DNA of 64,000 nt. Source: Diphasiastrum complanatum (taxonomy: Eukaryota; Streptophyta; Lycopodiopsida; Lycopodiales; Lycopodiaceae). Positions 1 through 11,491 of this stretch are shown piece after piece (within the stretch, counting starts at the first letter, position 1; every line of letters starts with the position of its first letter). The DNA is taken from NCBI GenBank assembly GCA_029204225.1, contig CM055096.1, forward strand, positions 28,845,995-28,909,994, given 5' to 3'. The notes under the pieces were generated by a model. The model saw only the letters and a list, made by a program, of their open reading frames with translations, was not told the DNA's origin and ran no database searches. The position numbers and the translations under genes are program-made.

Positions 1-2185
1 TCTTCCAAGATTCGTCTCAACCATATAGCTTCATGTGCTGCACTACACATTGTCTTATACTCTGCTTATGTGGTGGATAAAGCAATTGTACTTTTCTTCT
101 TACTAGACCAGGAAAAACAACTGCCACAAAACTGGAATACATATCCTATGGTGGATCTATGATCATCATAGTCACCTCCACAATCCGCATCCACATAGCC
201 ACACAACTCATGTAAACCCTCATGCCTCCTGTAAATCAAGCCATAATCTAAAGTGCCTTTTAGATAACGCAAAATGCGCTTAGCTGCTTTCCAATGCGTT
301 TCCGTACGTGCTGCCATAAAATGACTTACAATACCAACAACATAGCATATATTTGGTCTAGTCATAGTAAGGTAAATCAAGCTCCCTACTAACTGCCTAT
401 ACAGCATAGCATCGAATGACTGTGACTCATCAAGCTTAGAAAGCTTTTTACCTGGTTCAATAGGAGTATTCACTGGTTTGCAATCCTGCAACCTAAGCTT
501 GTGCAGCAACTCTTTGACATACTTCACCTGTGTTAAACCCACTTCGTGTCCTTTTTGCCACACCTCTACTCCAAGGCAATAATGCATCAGGCTGAGATCT
601 GTCATCTCAAATTATTCCATGAGGTCTTTCTTGATCATGTCTATCATCTCTTGATTATTTTCCGTAATGATCAAGTCACCTACATAAAGAGCAATCAAAG
701 CAACCATACCATCAAAGCATAAGACACACAGATTTGGATCAAAATGTGTTCTCACCATCCCCTTTGAACGAAAGTAAGCATCAATCCTGCTATACCACGC
801 ACGTGGTGCCTGTGTAAGATCATAAAATGCTTTCTTCAAGTGACATACTTTATTCTCCTATCCTTTCGCTACAAAGCCTTCAGGTTGATCCACGAACAAC
901 TCTTCTTCTAGCTCACCATTTAGAAAAGCGGATCTCACATCCATCTGATGCAAAGGCCAACCAAAATGTGAAGTTAAAGCAACAAGTAGACGTAGCGTAT
1001 TTCACTTAGATACCGACACAAAGGTCTCCTCATAGTTGATGCCTTTACTTTGTGCATACCTTTTAATCACTAATCTTTCCTTGTGCTTTGCTATACTTTC
1101 ATATGCATGGTACTTAGTCTTGTATACCGATTTGCAACCAATGGGTTTCTTGCCAACTGGTGGTTCTACTAAGTCCCATGTGCTATGCTTAGCAATTGAC
1201 TCCATCTCCTCTCCCATGGCCTTGACCCAAATGTCATCATCCTTCACTTCACCATAAGTCAAAGGTTCTTTGCTTTGAATAATGCTAGATAAGAGAGCAT
1301 AATTTGCTTCATACCTTTCAGGTTGTGTCTCCTCTCTTGTTGATCTTCGTAGCTCTCCCTGGCTGGCTATGATCTTGGAAAATCATCCATGTCACGGCTC
1401 TCCAACAATCTCTCAAACCACTTAGGGAGCTTCTTGTCAGGTGATCGGCTTCCTAGTAAAAATGTATCGCATGCTACATCCTTCTCCTTGCGTTTGTCAC
1501 CTGCAACTTCAATCCTTCTTGCACCAAAAGGTTTGTCTCTACCTCTCCAACCTGTCTCTTGAGATTGAGTAGTAGTATCTTGAGATGTATTCTCATGTTC
1601 ATCACTTGGAAAGTCAATAAATGGATCATCATCAGGAGGTATCCTCAATATACCATCTTTCCCACTGGATGTGTCTATCTTCTCAGTTTCCTCATCTTCA
1701 TACATCTTGGATTCATCAAAGATAACATCACGGCTTACATGGATTTTGTTTTCCACTGGATCAAAACATCTATAGCCCTTCACACGATCATCATATCCTA
1801 GGAATATACACTTGATAGCTTTCACATCAAGTTTACTTCTCTCTTCCTTAGGAATGTGTACAAAGGCCTTACATCCAAAGATTCGCAAGTGGTTCACCTT
1901 TGGCTTCTTCTTCGTAAATGCCTCCTTAGGTGTTATCTTTGGTATGGCAATGGTAGGACTTTCATTTTGAAGATAGATTGCCATACTGCATGCTTCTAAC
2001 CAAAAATCTTTTGGTAGTTTCATCTCAGCTAGCATAGATCTGGCACTTTCCACAATTGTACAATTCTTACGCTCAACTACACCATTGAGAGCAGGAGTAT
2101 GAGCTTGCGTAAATTGTCCTTTGATCCCACATTGATCACAAAGATCATTGAAGTCATTAGACTTGTACTCACCTCCACTATCTGA
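1..2185 (-). pseudogene. Ty1/copia pol remnant (integrase end, reverse transcriptase, RNase H)
   Basis: Read on the minus strand, the order is integrase core tail, RT, then RNase H, which is the copia order. Near 2180-2100 is the integrase signature SDSGGEYKSNDF, followed by NGVVERKN. The open stretch 2053-1367 continues the integrase C-terminus (FWLEA, then FLGYDDRVKGYRCFDP). RT begins around 1262 (IGCKSVYKTKY) and continues at 839-612, where the usual catalytic YVDD reads YVGD, so an essential aspartate is lost. RNase H/3' pol occupies 605-1 (HYCLGVEVW, then CFSWSSKKKSTIALSTT) and runs off the left edge of the window. The frame is broken at about 1262-1367, 840-1000 and 606-611. Gag and protease are absent. 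The family call is secure; the copy is dead. Confidence 0.9.
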
Positions 2186-3047
2186 TCAACTCAACTTTCA
2201 ATATGAAGATTTTTATTGAAATTAAATGGCTAAAAGCCTTCAGCCCCTTCTAATGAAGTTTCTCATGGAAGGAAGGAGATCCAACGATCTCTTCGCATCT
2301 CATGGTCTTAGTTGCTTTTTGAGGGTTTAATCTCCACCATCCATTCTCCCCAACCTTTATCTAGCGGTCCGAATTTAATTCGTGCGTTTGATCCTCCTCC
2401 ACCAACCGCTAGCACCCTAGAGACATTTTTCTCACACTGGTTGCGCGCGAGCTATCTGCCCTTCTCCACAAACTTTTTCCTCCAAGCTTGGGTATGGCTG
2501 CCCTCAGAAATTGCTTATGGTTCCTCTGATTCAATGCGTGTCCACGGCCACTTCAGATCTGATTAAACTGAGCAGGACACCCTCCTTCCAACTTTTACAG
2601 CAACAAAAAATGTTGAGTATAGATAGAAATCCACATTTTTGAGCTTTCAAACCCTAGACCAGGGTTTTTCTTAGAAAACTGATCTTGGCTTCTTGTTCAC
2701 AGTTCTCTGACAGGCCATTCTCTTCCTCTAAAGTTGCCCTACTACTAGAAGTGTGTTGCTTTAGTCCGTTTGTCAAATGGTGTCCAATTGAATGCACACT
2801 ACTGCAAACACCAAGTAGCCTTCTTTCAGAATTTCAAAATTCTGTTTGCTGAGGTTCTGATTCAACCGACAATTCTTGTCTCTGAATCCTCACACAGTAT
2901 GAAGCTCACCAAGCTTCTGTGTGCTAAACTCTTTGCACCAGTGCTTCTCTTTCTGTCTTCAACCCACCGTAAACCCCAAACTCTCAGAATTTTGTTCTCC
3001 CAAAGCTCTCTTCGACGGCGATGTTGTATTGTGTACACTCCCTGCAC
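2186..3047 (-). other. Probable untranslated leader of the copia element, or unrelated filler
   Basis: No recognisable coding sequence. The stretch lies between a candidate primer-binding site (3048-3060) and the abrupt start of integrase sequence near 2185, where a complete copia element would carry its leader, gag and protease. A minus-strand open stretch (3047-2862) is short and basic and matches no family I know. An internal deletion that removed gag/protease is the simplest reading. Confidence 0.4.
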
Positions 3048-3303
3048 GGCTCTGATATCAACTTAGAATTTGCTTTGAACAGGAACACGGATCATGCTAC
3101 ATAGTAACACAAACAGAAAACACTCTCCACAGCAAGCTCACATAGCAACTGTATTTCTCAAAATGAAATTACACTGTACATATAGTTGTTCACTCAGGCA
3201 ACCCATGCATGACCCAGGTTGCCGTTGGCAGGTCGCGTGTCCCATCGACTTGCCTCGTGGCGAGGCCAACTGATCCTTATCGACTGGTAGGACCCACAGT
3301 ACA
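3048..3303 (-). repeat. Candidate copia primer-binding site and LTR
   Basis: The minus strand of 3060-3048 reads TGATATCAGAGCC. It differs at one position from TGGTATCAGAGCC, the initiator-methionine-tRNA primer-binding site common in plant copia elements. The adjoining 3061-3303 would be the 5' LTR, about 240 bp. It starts TGTACTG on the minus strand and contains a TATA-like TATATGTACAG. No second copy is visible in the window because the element leaves it at base 1. LTR limits are inferred. Confidence 0.5.
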
Positions 3304-3403
3304 ATAGCACAGTAATTCTACTTTAATTCTAATTGGAAGAATATTTTGAGATCCAATAATTTCTTTGGGAGAAAATTTCTTTGGAATAATTCTTATATTT
3401 CTT

Positions 3404-4735
3404 GAGTGGTATGTTATAAATTGAATTTGGTAAACTTTGAGTTCCATAGAATGTTTTTGTACTTGTCAAATATTGGAATGAATTGTGAGAATTTCGAATT
3501 CCATTGGTTAAAAATTCTATATTGTCGACATTTTTTGTAGTGTTTGTTAAAGATTTGAAAGGACAGTAGAAACTTTAAAATTTGACGATAAATTTTTCTA
3601 ACATTTCCAAAACAAAACATGTGCTTGTAAAAATAATTATTTTTTGGGTGATACCTTTGAGACAAGTATTTTTTTTTTAACATGACAACTTCAAAATGAC
3701 AAACGTGAAAAAAATCAAGAAGGAAATTTCAAAATTGAAAATTTGAAAGTCTTCAAATAATTTTTTTTTGAAATCTGCAAATTCAAACCTAGTCACACTA
3801 AAATGATCATAACTTCTTTAATACTAATTCAATTGAAAAGAAATCAATAGTTTCAGAAAGCTAACATCAAGATCTATCTAGGAATAACTTAACCGTAAAA
3901 AAAATTAGGCAAATAGTACAACGAAAACTTGAGACTATTAGACTACAAAAACTATAGCTAACTAGATTTGTAAGAGTTTCACTAGAATGGTTATAACTTG
4001 GTCAATATAGCACCAAATTAGAAAAGCTCAATACCTTCAAAAACCTAGAATCAAGGGTTACAAATCTAAAACAAGAAATCAAACAATAAATAGAGAATAA
4101 TGGATCAAAAATTGATCCGAGACAATATGAAAATTGAAATTTAAAAAAAAAAAAAAACTTTAAAAAAGCTAGAAAAGCCAATGAACCTCTAAATCTAATG
4201 AAATACATTAAGAATCATGATATAAAATGGATCTTATGCTTTGATACCAAAAATTTCATGTGCCAAATCCAATCAAACAGAAATAATAATGAAATTAAAG
4301 CCACAATCAATAGAATGACATAACATTGATGTTGATATAGCCATAAAATTCAAATCACATGTAGAACTCCATGAAATCACCACTAGAGTCAAAGAGTGGA
4401 AGGAAATCATTACAATAGATGATGGATTTTACGTGGATTGGCACATGAGACCTAGCAAGCTCAATTCCCAAGGCTCACATCCACAAAGGTGAGGCTTAGT
4501 CTTCTCCTTTGCAAATGAGCCAAACATAGCAAAAGTGATGTGGTCTGCCTACTTATAATCAGTTTCCTAACTTTAGTAAACATAACTATCTTGAATGATA
4601 GTTAGCCATTGTTAAGTCTTATTAGTATTTGGACCCTTGTTAGCCTATTATCCTTGTTTCACAACTTTGGAGGGCCTAAAGAGAGAAACGCCTTATTTTT
4701 AAGGCTAATCATTCCTTTTGGGCCCAACTAAAAAG
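3404..4735 (-). repeat. AT-rich LTR-like repeat family, copy 1
   Basis: About 1.3 kb, repeated at 6735-8035 with scattered substitutions and short indels. At 4238-4249 the + strand reads GCTTTGATACCA, the complement of a TGGTATCAAAGC primer-binding site. That splits the repeat into a probable LTR on its right (about 4254-4735) and an internal leader on its left, for a minus-strand element. The LTR part contains the words GAGACCTAGCAAGCTCAA and TTTGGAGGGCCTAAAGAGAG, which recur in the other copies. No coding sequence is recognisable in the internal part. Confidence 0.55.
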
Positions 4736-5395
4736 GGCAAGGGAGTATAGAGAATGCGAACAGAGAAGAGAGCATGAATATTTGTGGAACAGCTCTTCTG
4801 TTACAATGGGCTGCTAGATGCAAAAATAGTCTAATAGAATGTTTATGCTAAGTATAATCACAACTTAAGTGTTCTGGTGCCCAACAGGATTTTATAAATT
4901 AGTTCATACTCACAAAAACAAAAATGAGTACTGTCCACCGAAGAGATTAGAAATGGTTTGTGTGTGGTATTATTGAAAATGGATTTAATCAGAAGTTTAG
5001 TTTTGAAATAGATTGAACGAGCAGTATGACAACACAAGTTCCTCAGGCGTCAAAGACAGCCATCATTTGATTGAATGTCTGTGTTCTAATCAGAGTGAGT
5101 GAACAAATGTGATCAAACAACAATGAAATGCATTCAAATCCCAACAAGCATTCATCTACGTTATACACAGATAGAAAAGTGTGTTGTTGCTATATCACAC
5201 TGAAGCACAACAAAATAGTAGTTACAACCAGAATGACGGCGTAACTGGGAGGCCCAAAATCATTTGTCTCATGGACGGAGCATCACGTAGAATGTACTTA
5301 GATGATTCATTTATAGAATTCATTCATGTAAATATTGTCACCTAATTAGGTAAGTTGTTGTACTTGGAAGTATTTGGCTTGTGTGACAACTATAC
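4736..5395. other. AT-rich spacer without recognisable features
   Basis: Between copy 1 of the AT-rich repeat and the tandem-motif region. I see no open frame of note, no RNA gene and no clear element end. Confidence 0.4.
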
Positions 5396-5439
5396 ATGGT
5401 ATATACGGTCAACGAATCAGGGGATGTTGATGCGGACGC

Positions 5440-6008
5440 TGCAAATCTCTCACTTCGCATTTTACGTGAAGTGGATTTCTCTCACTTCGCAAATTCTGAA
5501 AAGTGTCTGGAACATTCCTCGTTGAAAATAGACGACCTTCGGGAGTTTTCTCTCTCTTCGGGATTTTGCAAAAAAGCCGATAATGCCCTTGAAAATGCGA
5601 AGGTGTCCTTAAAAAGTGGACAGTGCCCTTAAAAGTGCAAAGGTGTCTTTAAAACAGTTTAACTTCTTCAAAATAGTTGAAAGGAAGAAGCTGAAGGCAA
5701 GTGTCACATTTTTTGAGAAAGTGCGAAAAAGTCGACACTGTCGCACTTTGAAAAAATGCGAAAAAGCTGACACTATTGAAAAATAGTTGAATTGTTGAAC
5801 TATGATGAAGTGTCGCATTTTGGGAAAAGCCAACACTGTCGCATTTCGAAAAATTCTGACACTGTCACATTTTAGAAAAAGCCGACACTATTAAAAACAT
5901 AGTTCGTTTCCGCAGATTGTTACAACACTTAGTGTATTTCTGCAAACTGTTGCGACACTTAGAGTATTTCTGCAGACTGTTGCGATACTTAGTGTATTTT
6001 TGCAGAGT
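5440..6008. repeat. Degenerate short motif array plus 30-bp tandem repeat (x3)
   Basis: From about 5450 to 5890, versions of GACACTGTCGCATTT and GCGAAAAAGCCGACACT recur irregularly and in both orientations. At 5919-6008 there are three adjacent 30-bp units, each of the type GTTGCGACACTTAGTGTATT plus 10 bp. Because 30 is divisible by 3, the + strand frame across 5917-6102 shows a 10-residue periodic peptide (LLRHLEYFCR type). That periodicity comes from the DNA repeat; there is no sign of selection on the peptide. Confidence 0.7.
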
Positions 6009-6690
6009 TGTTCTAAATGCTAATTCATGGAAGTTCTTGAAGATGACCAAGTCTTCAATGATCTTTAAATTATTGAACTTAACATCTGAACTTGAAATAT
6101 GATAGGATTGGTTACCCTTTGCTGGAGATCAGCCGGAAGCCCGTTGTAGATGTTTTTCAAATAGTTTGGATGTCTAAGTTGTGATTCCTGCAGGTATCAG
6201 ATGAGCAAACGTAGAACCAAAGTCGGTTTCACCTGACCCTAGATCAACGATCAATAAACGTGTAGGAAGAATCTTGAAATAGAAATAGTCATTCACCAAG
6301 GAGACAATTGTGGACTTAATTTCCAACACCAACAAAGCTTATATTGGATATTATAAAACACAACCTAGCATTGATGTGCTAAAAGAACATTCTGTTTTAA
6401 AAATATGTGTGCACCTCTCTCTCAAAGTTATTTACAAGTCATCTTAGTTGTTGGATATAATGAATGTGCCTAGTTTAATACAGATCACCACACATAAAAC
6501 AATTTTGCATTTTATAGCATTGAAATTCAAGGTCAGATAGAAAAATTATGAAAGAAAAAAAGAAACGTGTCCTACTTTTGTATTGTTTAATTTTAGATAT
6601 TATATTATATTATTCTTTTATTCAATTCTGAGAAATAATCTAGAGAAGTTCAAAGATGATAAAGAACAATCAAGATGCAACTAACTTAAG
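6009..6690. other. Unassigned AT-rich DNA with a short copy of the LTR family end
   Basis: Around 6330-6415 the words CAAAGCTTATATTGGATATTA and GCATTGATGTGCTAAAAG recur from 8030-8100 and 8950-9000. A fragment of the same LTR-like family therefore ends here. The rest shows no feature I can name. Confidence 0.4.
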
Positions 6691-6695
6691 GAGTT

Positions 6696-6719
6696 GGGGG
6701 GAAGGGGGGAGGGGGAGGG
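6696..6719 (+). other. G-rich tract with G-quadruplex potential
   Basis: Four runs of three or more G (six, six, five and three) are separated by one or two A. This fits the G-quadruplex pattern on the + strand. It sits just left of repeat copy 2 and is conspicuous in otherwise AT-rich DNA. Confidence 0.7.
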
Positions 6720-6734
6720 TGGTGTGTTTAAGAA

Positions 6735-8035
6735 AAAAGAATATAAACTGAATTTGATAAACTTTGAGTTCCATAGAATGTTTTTGTACTTGTTAAGATT
6801 GGAAGGAAACGTGAGAATTTTGAATTCCGTTGTTTAAAAATTCTTTATTGTGATATTTTTTGCAGTGTTTGTTAAAGGTTTGAAAGGATGGTAGGAAACT
6901 TTAAATTTTTTTAACATTTCTAAAACAAAGCATGTGCTTGTAAAAAAAAAATCATCTATTGGACGTTGCCTTTGAGACAAGTTTTTTGTCTTTAACATAA
7001 CTTCAAAATGACAAATGTGAAAAAAGTCAAGAAGGAAACTTCAATATTGAAAATTTAAAAGTCTTTTTTTCCACTCCAAAAAATATTTTTTTTTTTAAAT
7101 CTGCCAATTCAGACCCAGTCACACTAAAATGATCATAACTTCTTTAATACTAATTCAATTGAAAAGAAATTAATAGTTTCAGAAAGCTAACATCAAGATC
7201 TATCTATGCATAGCTTAATTGAATTTTTTTTTAGGGAAAAAAACAACAAAAACTTGAGACTATCAGACTACAAAAACTGTAGCTAACTAAATTTGTAAGA
7301 GTTTCACTAAAATGATATAACTTGGTCAATATAGCACCAAATTAGAAAAGCTCAATACCTTCAGAAATCTAGAATCAAGGGTTACAAATCTAAAACAAAA
7401 AAATTGAACAATAAATAGAGAATAATGGATCAAAAAATGACCCGAGGCAATTTGAAAATTGAAATTGAAAAAAAAAAACTTTAAAAAAGCTAGAAAAGCC
7501 AATAAACCTCTAAATCTAATGAAATACATTAAGAATCATGATGTAAAATGGATCTTATGCTCTATTAACAAAAATGTCATGTGCCAAATTTAATCGAATA
7601 GAAATAATAATGAAATTAAAGCCACAATCAATAGAATGACATAACATTCATGTTGATATAGCCATAAAATTCAAATCACATATAGAACTCCATGAAATCA
7701 CCATTAGAATCAAAGAGTGGAAGGACATCAATACAATCGATGATGGATTTTATGTGATTTGGCACGTGAGACATAGCAAGCTCAATTCCCAAGGCTCACA
7801 TCCACAAAGATGAGGCTTAGTTCTCTCCTTTGCAAATGAGCCAAAACATAACAAAAGTGATGTGGCCTGCCTACTTATAATCAATGCCCTGACTTTAGTA
7901 AACATAACTATCTCGAATGATAGTTAGCCATTGTTAAGTCTTATTAAGGGTATTTGGACCCTTGTTAGCCTATGATCCTTATTTCACAACTTTGGAGGGC
8001 CTAAAGAGAGGCTAATAATTCCTTCAGGGCCCAAC
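6735..8035 (-). repeat. AT-rich LTR-like repeat family, copy 2
   Basis: Direct repeat of 3404-4735, same orientation, about 3.3 kb downstream. Shared landmarks in the same order are the words around GAGTTCCATAGAATGTTTTTG, AGCTCAATACCTTC, AATGGATCTTATGC and GGAGGGCCTAAAGAGAG. The primer-binding-site word is damaged here (ATGCTCTATTAACAA instead of ATGCTTTGATACCAA). Copies 1 and 2 could be two insertions or a segmental duplication of one. Confidence 0.6.
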
Positions 8036-8965
8036 AAAGATTATATTGATATAATAAAATACTACCAAGCATTGATGTGCTAAAAGCACATGACCTTTTC
8101 AAAATATGTGCACCTCTCTCAACTAGAACAATGAATGGCAATAGATACCTTCCTCATCTATTTTCTATTGATAACCTAGCTAACTTAGATTATCAAGTTA
8201 CACTATGTCAGAAGTATCAAAAGATCAAGGCATTGTAGTTGTGTTTAAGACCTCACTCCTCAGAACAACTTAGTGCATGCACAATTAACTATGACTAATA
8301 TTAAAGCAAATGCTTAGTGAATATAACTAAATCTTGGACATCAAGAGCATGAATAGGCTACAAATATCCAAGGTACAGGTCACTTGAGCTATCCAAAGAT
8401 CAATCCTACATTACTTGAATGAATTGTGGCATGTAATTGTCTAGTATTTGAGCAAGGAATCTCTTGGAGTGGAGGATGCTCATGATGGTATGAGAGTTAT
8501 TGCGTCAAATACAGACCTATGATGCTTATATAGCTCCCATCACACTGGAAGTTCGTATGAATTTACTATATGTCTCATGTGCCATACCTCTCAATCCAAG
8601 CCAAGCAAGCTAGAATAAAGAGGCAACCACCACACCTATTGTGAAGAGAACCAAAGATGAGCAATAACCACAAGCTACCACAAAGCTCATATCAAAGTGA
8701 AGCTCAAAAGGAGATAGATTCCATAATGGAGAGTGAAGATTACATGGATTCATGTGATGAGGCACATGAGACCTAGCAAGATCAAGATCCCAAGGCTCAC
8801 ATTCACAAAGGATGAAGAGGAGATGGTTCTCTCAGTTGCAAATGAGCCAAAAGATTCTAAAAGTGATGTCCCTTGACTATTTAAGTACTTTGGAGGGCCT
8901 AAAGAGAGAACTACCTTGAGGCTAATAACTTATTTTGGGCCTACAAAGCTTACATTGGATATTAC
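8036..8965 (-). repeat. AT-rich LTR-like repeat family, diverged copy 3
   Basis: The block at about 8740-8965 repeats the LTR landmarks GCACATGAGACCTAGCAAG, CAAATGAGCCAAA, AAAGTGATGT and TTTGGAGGGCCTAAAGAGAG. It differs more from copies 1 and 2 than they do from each other. The stretch 8036-8460 repeats words seen near 6350. No coding potential was recognised. Confidence 0.5.
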
Positions 8966-10480
8966 ATTGCCTTGAAAAGCACTAATGTGCTAAAAATACA
9001 CGACATTCCCCCTACTTAGACATTTTTGTCCTAAAACATGAAGACATTTGTTCGATGAATTTGAATTCTGATAGCTGTTGTCTACAACTTGATGGCCAAA
9101 GAAGTGATACCTATTGATTTTTGGCAACCAAATTACAATATCCTCTTTGTCTACTTTCTCAACACCATGGCAATTTGGATAATATATCCAATTCCTTTAT
9201 GATCATATTTTAACATTGCATCCAATTGTGCTGGCTTGAAGATTTTGTCATATTGTTGAAAAGACGGTTTGTAATTCGATCCAACTGCTTTGATGATAAC
9301 CATTGGCCTTGCATCTGAATTGTTGAGGTCCCATATGAAAAAAAATATCATTAGGATCATAGCCCAATATAGAGACTAATGAAACTGAACCGATCATCTT
9401 TGAAGATAACAATTGATATTTGGAATGAAAATTCATTTCCAGCAAGATAGAGTGAATGAAATGTTGGCAAAAGATAATAATATCTTCTTCACTCAAAGTT
9501 TCTCCAAGAAATCTTTCATAAGATATACAATCATGTCCAAAATTATTATTATCTCTGACATGTTGAACTCAAATTGGAAACTTTGAAAATTAGAATCTTT
9601 GAGTGTTTTTCCCATCTCAGTTTTCAGCTTGTATATTACAAGTTTCATCACATTCCATTTTGTACTCTATGTTGAATGTGAAACATTTGAATAGATGAGT
9701 TTTAATTTTGTCTTAATTCCATTTTGCAAAAAGGCTTAGACAAGGCTTCTGATATAATGTCATGTAGCAATTCCTCAAGGAAAATAGAGTCCTTGAGTGA
9801 TTTGCCTCATTGACAACTTCATTGCCTGAATTGGCCTTTGTATTTCTCAATTGAAGATCAACTTTCAAAACAAAAATGTTGTCCTCATAATCCTCCGCAT
9901 TGTCTTCATTATCCTCAACTAATTTCCAATGTCCTTGCATTGACACTGTACTCACATTTAAAATGTCCTTGTTTAATTCAAATTGGGAATTACATTGATG
10001 TTGCCAATCCTGTGTATTCTCCATGGCAATGCATAAATGTTGATTGGCCATTTCTGGTAAATTCAATAAGAAATCAAAAGTTGTTGTTGAAGATGGCTGA
10101 TCTATTTGCTAAGCAGACTTTTCCATTGTTGATAACTATTTTTTTTCATCACTTTGCACTACGAATTTGTTCACTAATAATGTTGATGAAGAATTATCTT
10201 TATCATCGTTTCGCACTTCTAATTCATCTCGATGTTGATGAAGAGTCATCAAAATCATTTGGACCTTCATTTTCTTGTGTTTTCGGATTAACAATTTTTT
10301 CCAATTGAACTATAGGTGCTTTGTCCTAATCTTGCATAATCATATTTTGATATCTAGCTACTGACATATCTCCAAAGTGCACCCTAGTGGTGTTAAGAAT
10401 TCTGTCGCAACTTCACATTGACCCTTGTTCAGTTCATGTTCTATGGTACAAACATGAGATCTTATGTCAGATAATGACAT
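8966..10480. other. Region without an identifiable gene
   Basis: Open stretches exist on both strands (for example minus 9713-10066 and plus 9838-10308) and overlap each other. Neither shows a motif I recognise. A minus-strand word near 9745-9755 (TATATCAGAAGC) faintly resembles a degraded primer-binding site. The area is probably old retrotransposon leader or LTR DNA, but I cannot show it. Confidence 0.35.
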
Positions 10481-10898
10481 TGTAGTGGGTTTCTTTCCTT
10501 GCCTATTCTCAACCCAAGACCTAATCAATCTAGCATCAAGGAGATGAAGTTAGTTGTCACGCGTAGGTTCATTCCCATGAGAGCGATAGCATATTTCAGA
10601 TTTCAGCATGAATTGAAGATCCACATCTAACTCTAATATCCATTAACCCTAAGCCTACAATCATTAATACTAAGATCCACAATAAAGATAGCTTACTCTT
10701 TCTTTCTCTCCCTTTCTCTCTCACACAAAGTATAAAAACATGCAATCCCAATAACTCTCACATCCAACAATTAGCAAACACAATAAAAGCATGAGAGATG
10801 GAGGAAAAGTGATAGAGAGCAAGGACATTCATAATCCATTTCGCAAGAGAACCAATCTGCTTTATTGAAATGAAGATATGTACACGTGTAGCAAACTC
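10481..10898 (-). repeat. LTR (3' copy) of a gag-only LTR element
   Basis: Direct repeat of 12602-13007, about 410 bp, same orientation. Both begin TGTAGTGGGTTTCTTTCC and end GTAGCAAACTC on the + strand. They share long words such as AATCTAGCATCAAGGAGATG and differ by scattered substitutions and a few indels. The pair flanks a gag reading frame, which makes this a small LTR element read on the minus strand. Confidence 0.8.
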
Positions 10899-10918
10899 TT
10901 GGTCTACCTTGTTGTATA

Positions 10919-11491
10919 AGACAACATATTGATATTCGGTTCATCGTCTGAATCTTCATCCTCCTTCCAAATTGCATCATCCATAGCGTTTTGCAAAATT
11001 GCGTACTCATTATGGTGTTTCAGCTCACGTCTGATCCTTTTAGGTAGACCTAGCAAAAATCACATAATCATGGCATTTTCATTAATCAGCTCAGGTTCAA
11101 ACTTAGATCTGAGGTGTTTAACCCATTCAATGAAATCTCGAATCATTTCTCGGTTTCGCATTTTAATTTCACTTAAAAGTAGGAAAGAGTCTTCCATAAA
11201 CTTTCGAGGTTTGGACTGTGTGATAAGGGCTCGTTTGACAGACTCCCAATCTGTACGCTCAGCTTCATCTTGATTATAGTGCCAATCTTGTGTTGCGTCT
11301 GTTAAGGCCATAGGAAAAAGCTTAAGTTTATCTTGGGAAAAAACTTCACCATAGACTTCACAAGATTCAGAATAAATCTGGAGAAATCTAACTGGATCTA
11401 TTAATCCATTGTATTTGGGTAGATCCAAACGGGATGCTCTCCTAACAATGATTGGATTGACTTCTTGAGGAGCACCTCCAGGGGCAACCAT
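10919..11491 (-). pseudogene. Retrotransposon gag protein with one in-frame stop
   Basis: The minus-strand frame starts at 11491 (MVAPGGAPQE) and is open to 11060. After one TGA the same frame continues to about 10919 (FLLGLPKRIRRELK). The central part matches the Ty3/gypsy-type gag core: LDLPKYNG, FLQIYSESCEVYG, MALTDATQDWHYNQ, FIEWVKHLRSKF. No zinc knuckle, protease, RT or integrase follows; the 3' LTR begins within about 20 bp. The stop could be a CpG-type CGA to TGA change. Gag supplies the particle shell, so this element could at most have been a non-autonomous partner. Confidence 0.75.

Noticed and set aside
1-3303. Functional copia element
   Set aside because: Catalytic YVDD reads YVGD, frames are broken and gag/protease are missing.
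9838-10308. 156-residue open frame on the + strand
   Set aside because: No family motif, antisense to another equally unconvincing frame (9713-10066), in repeat-rich DNA; not called as a gene.
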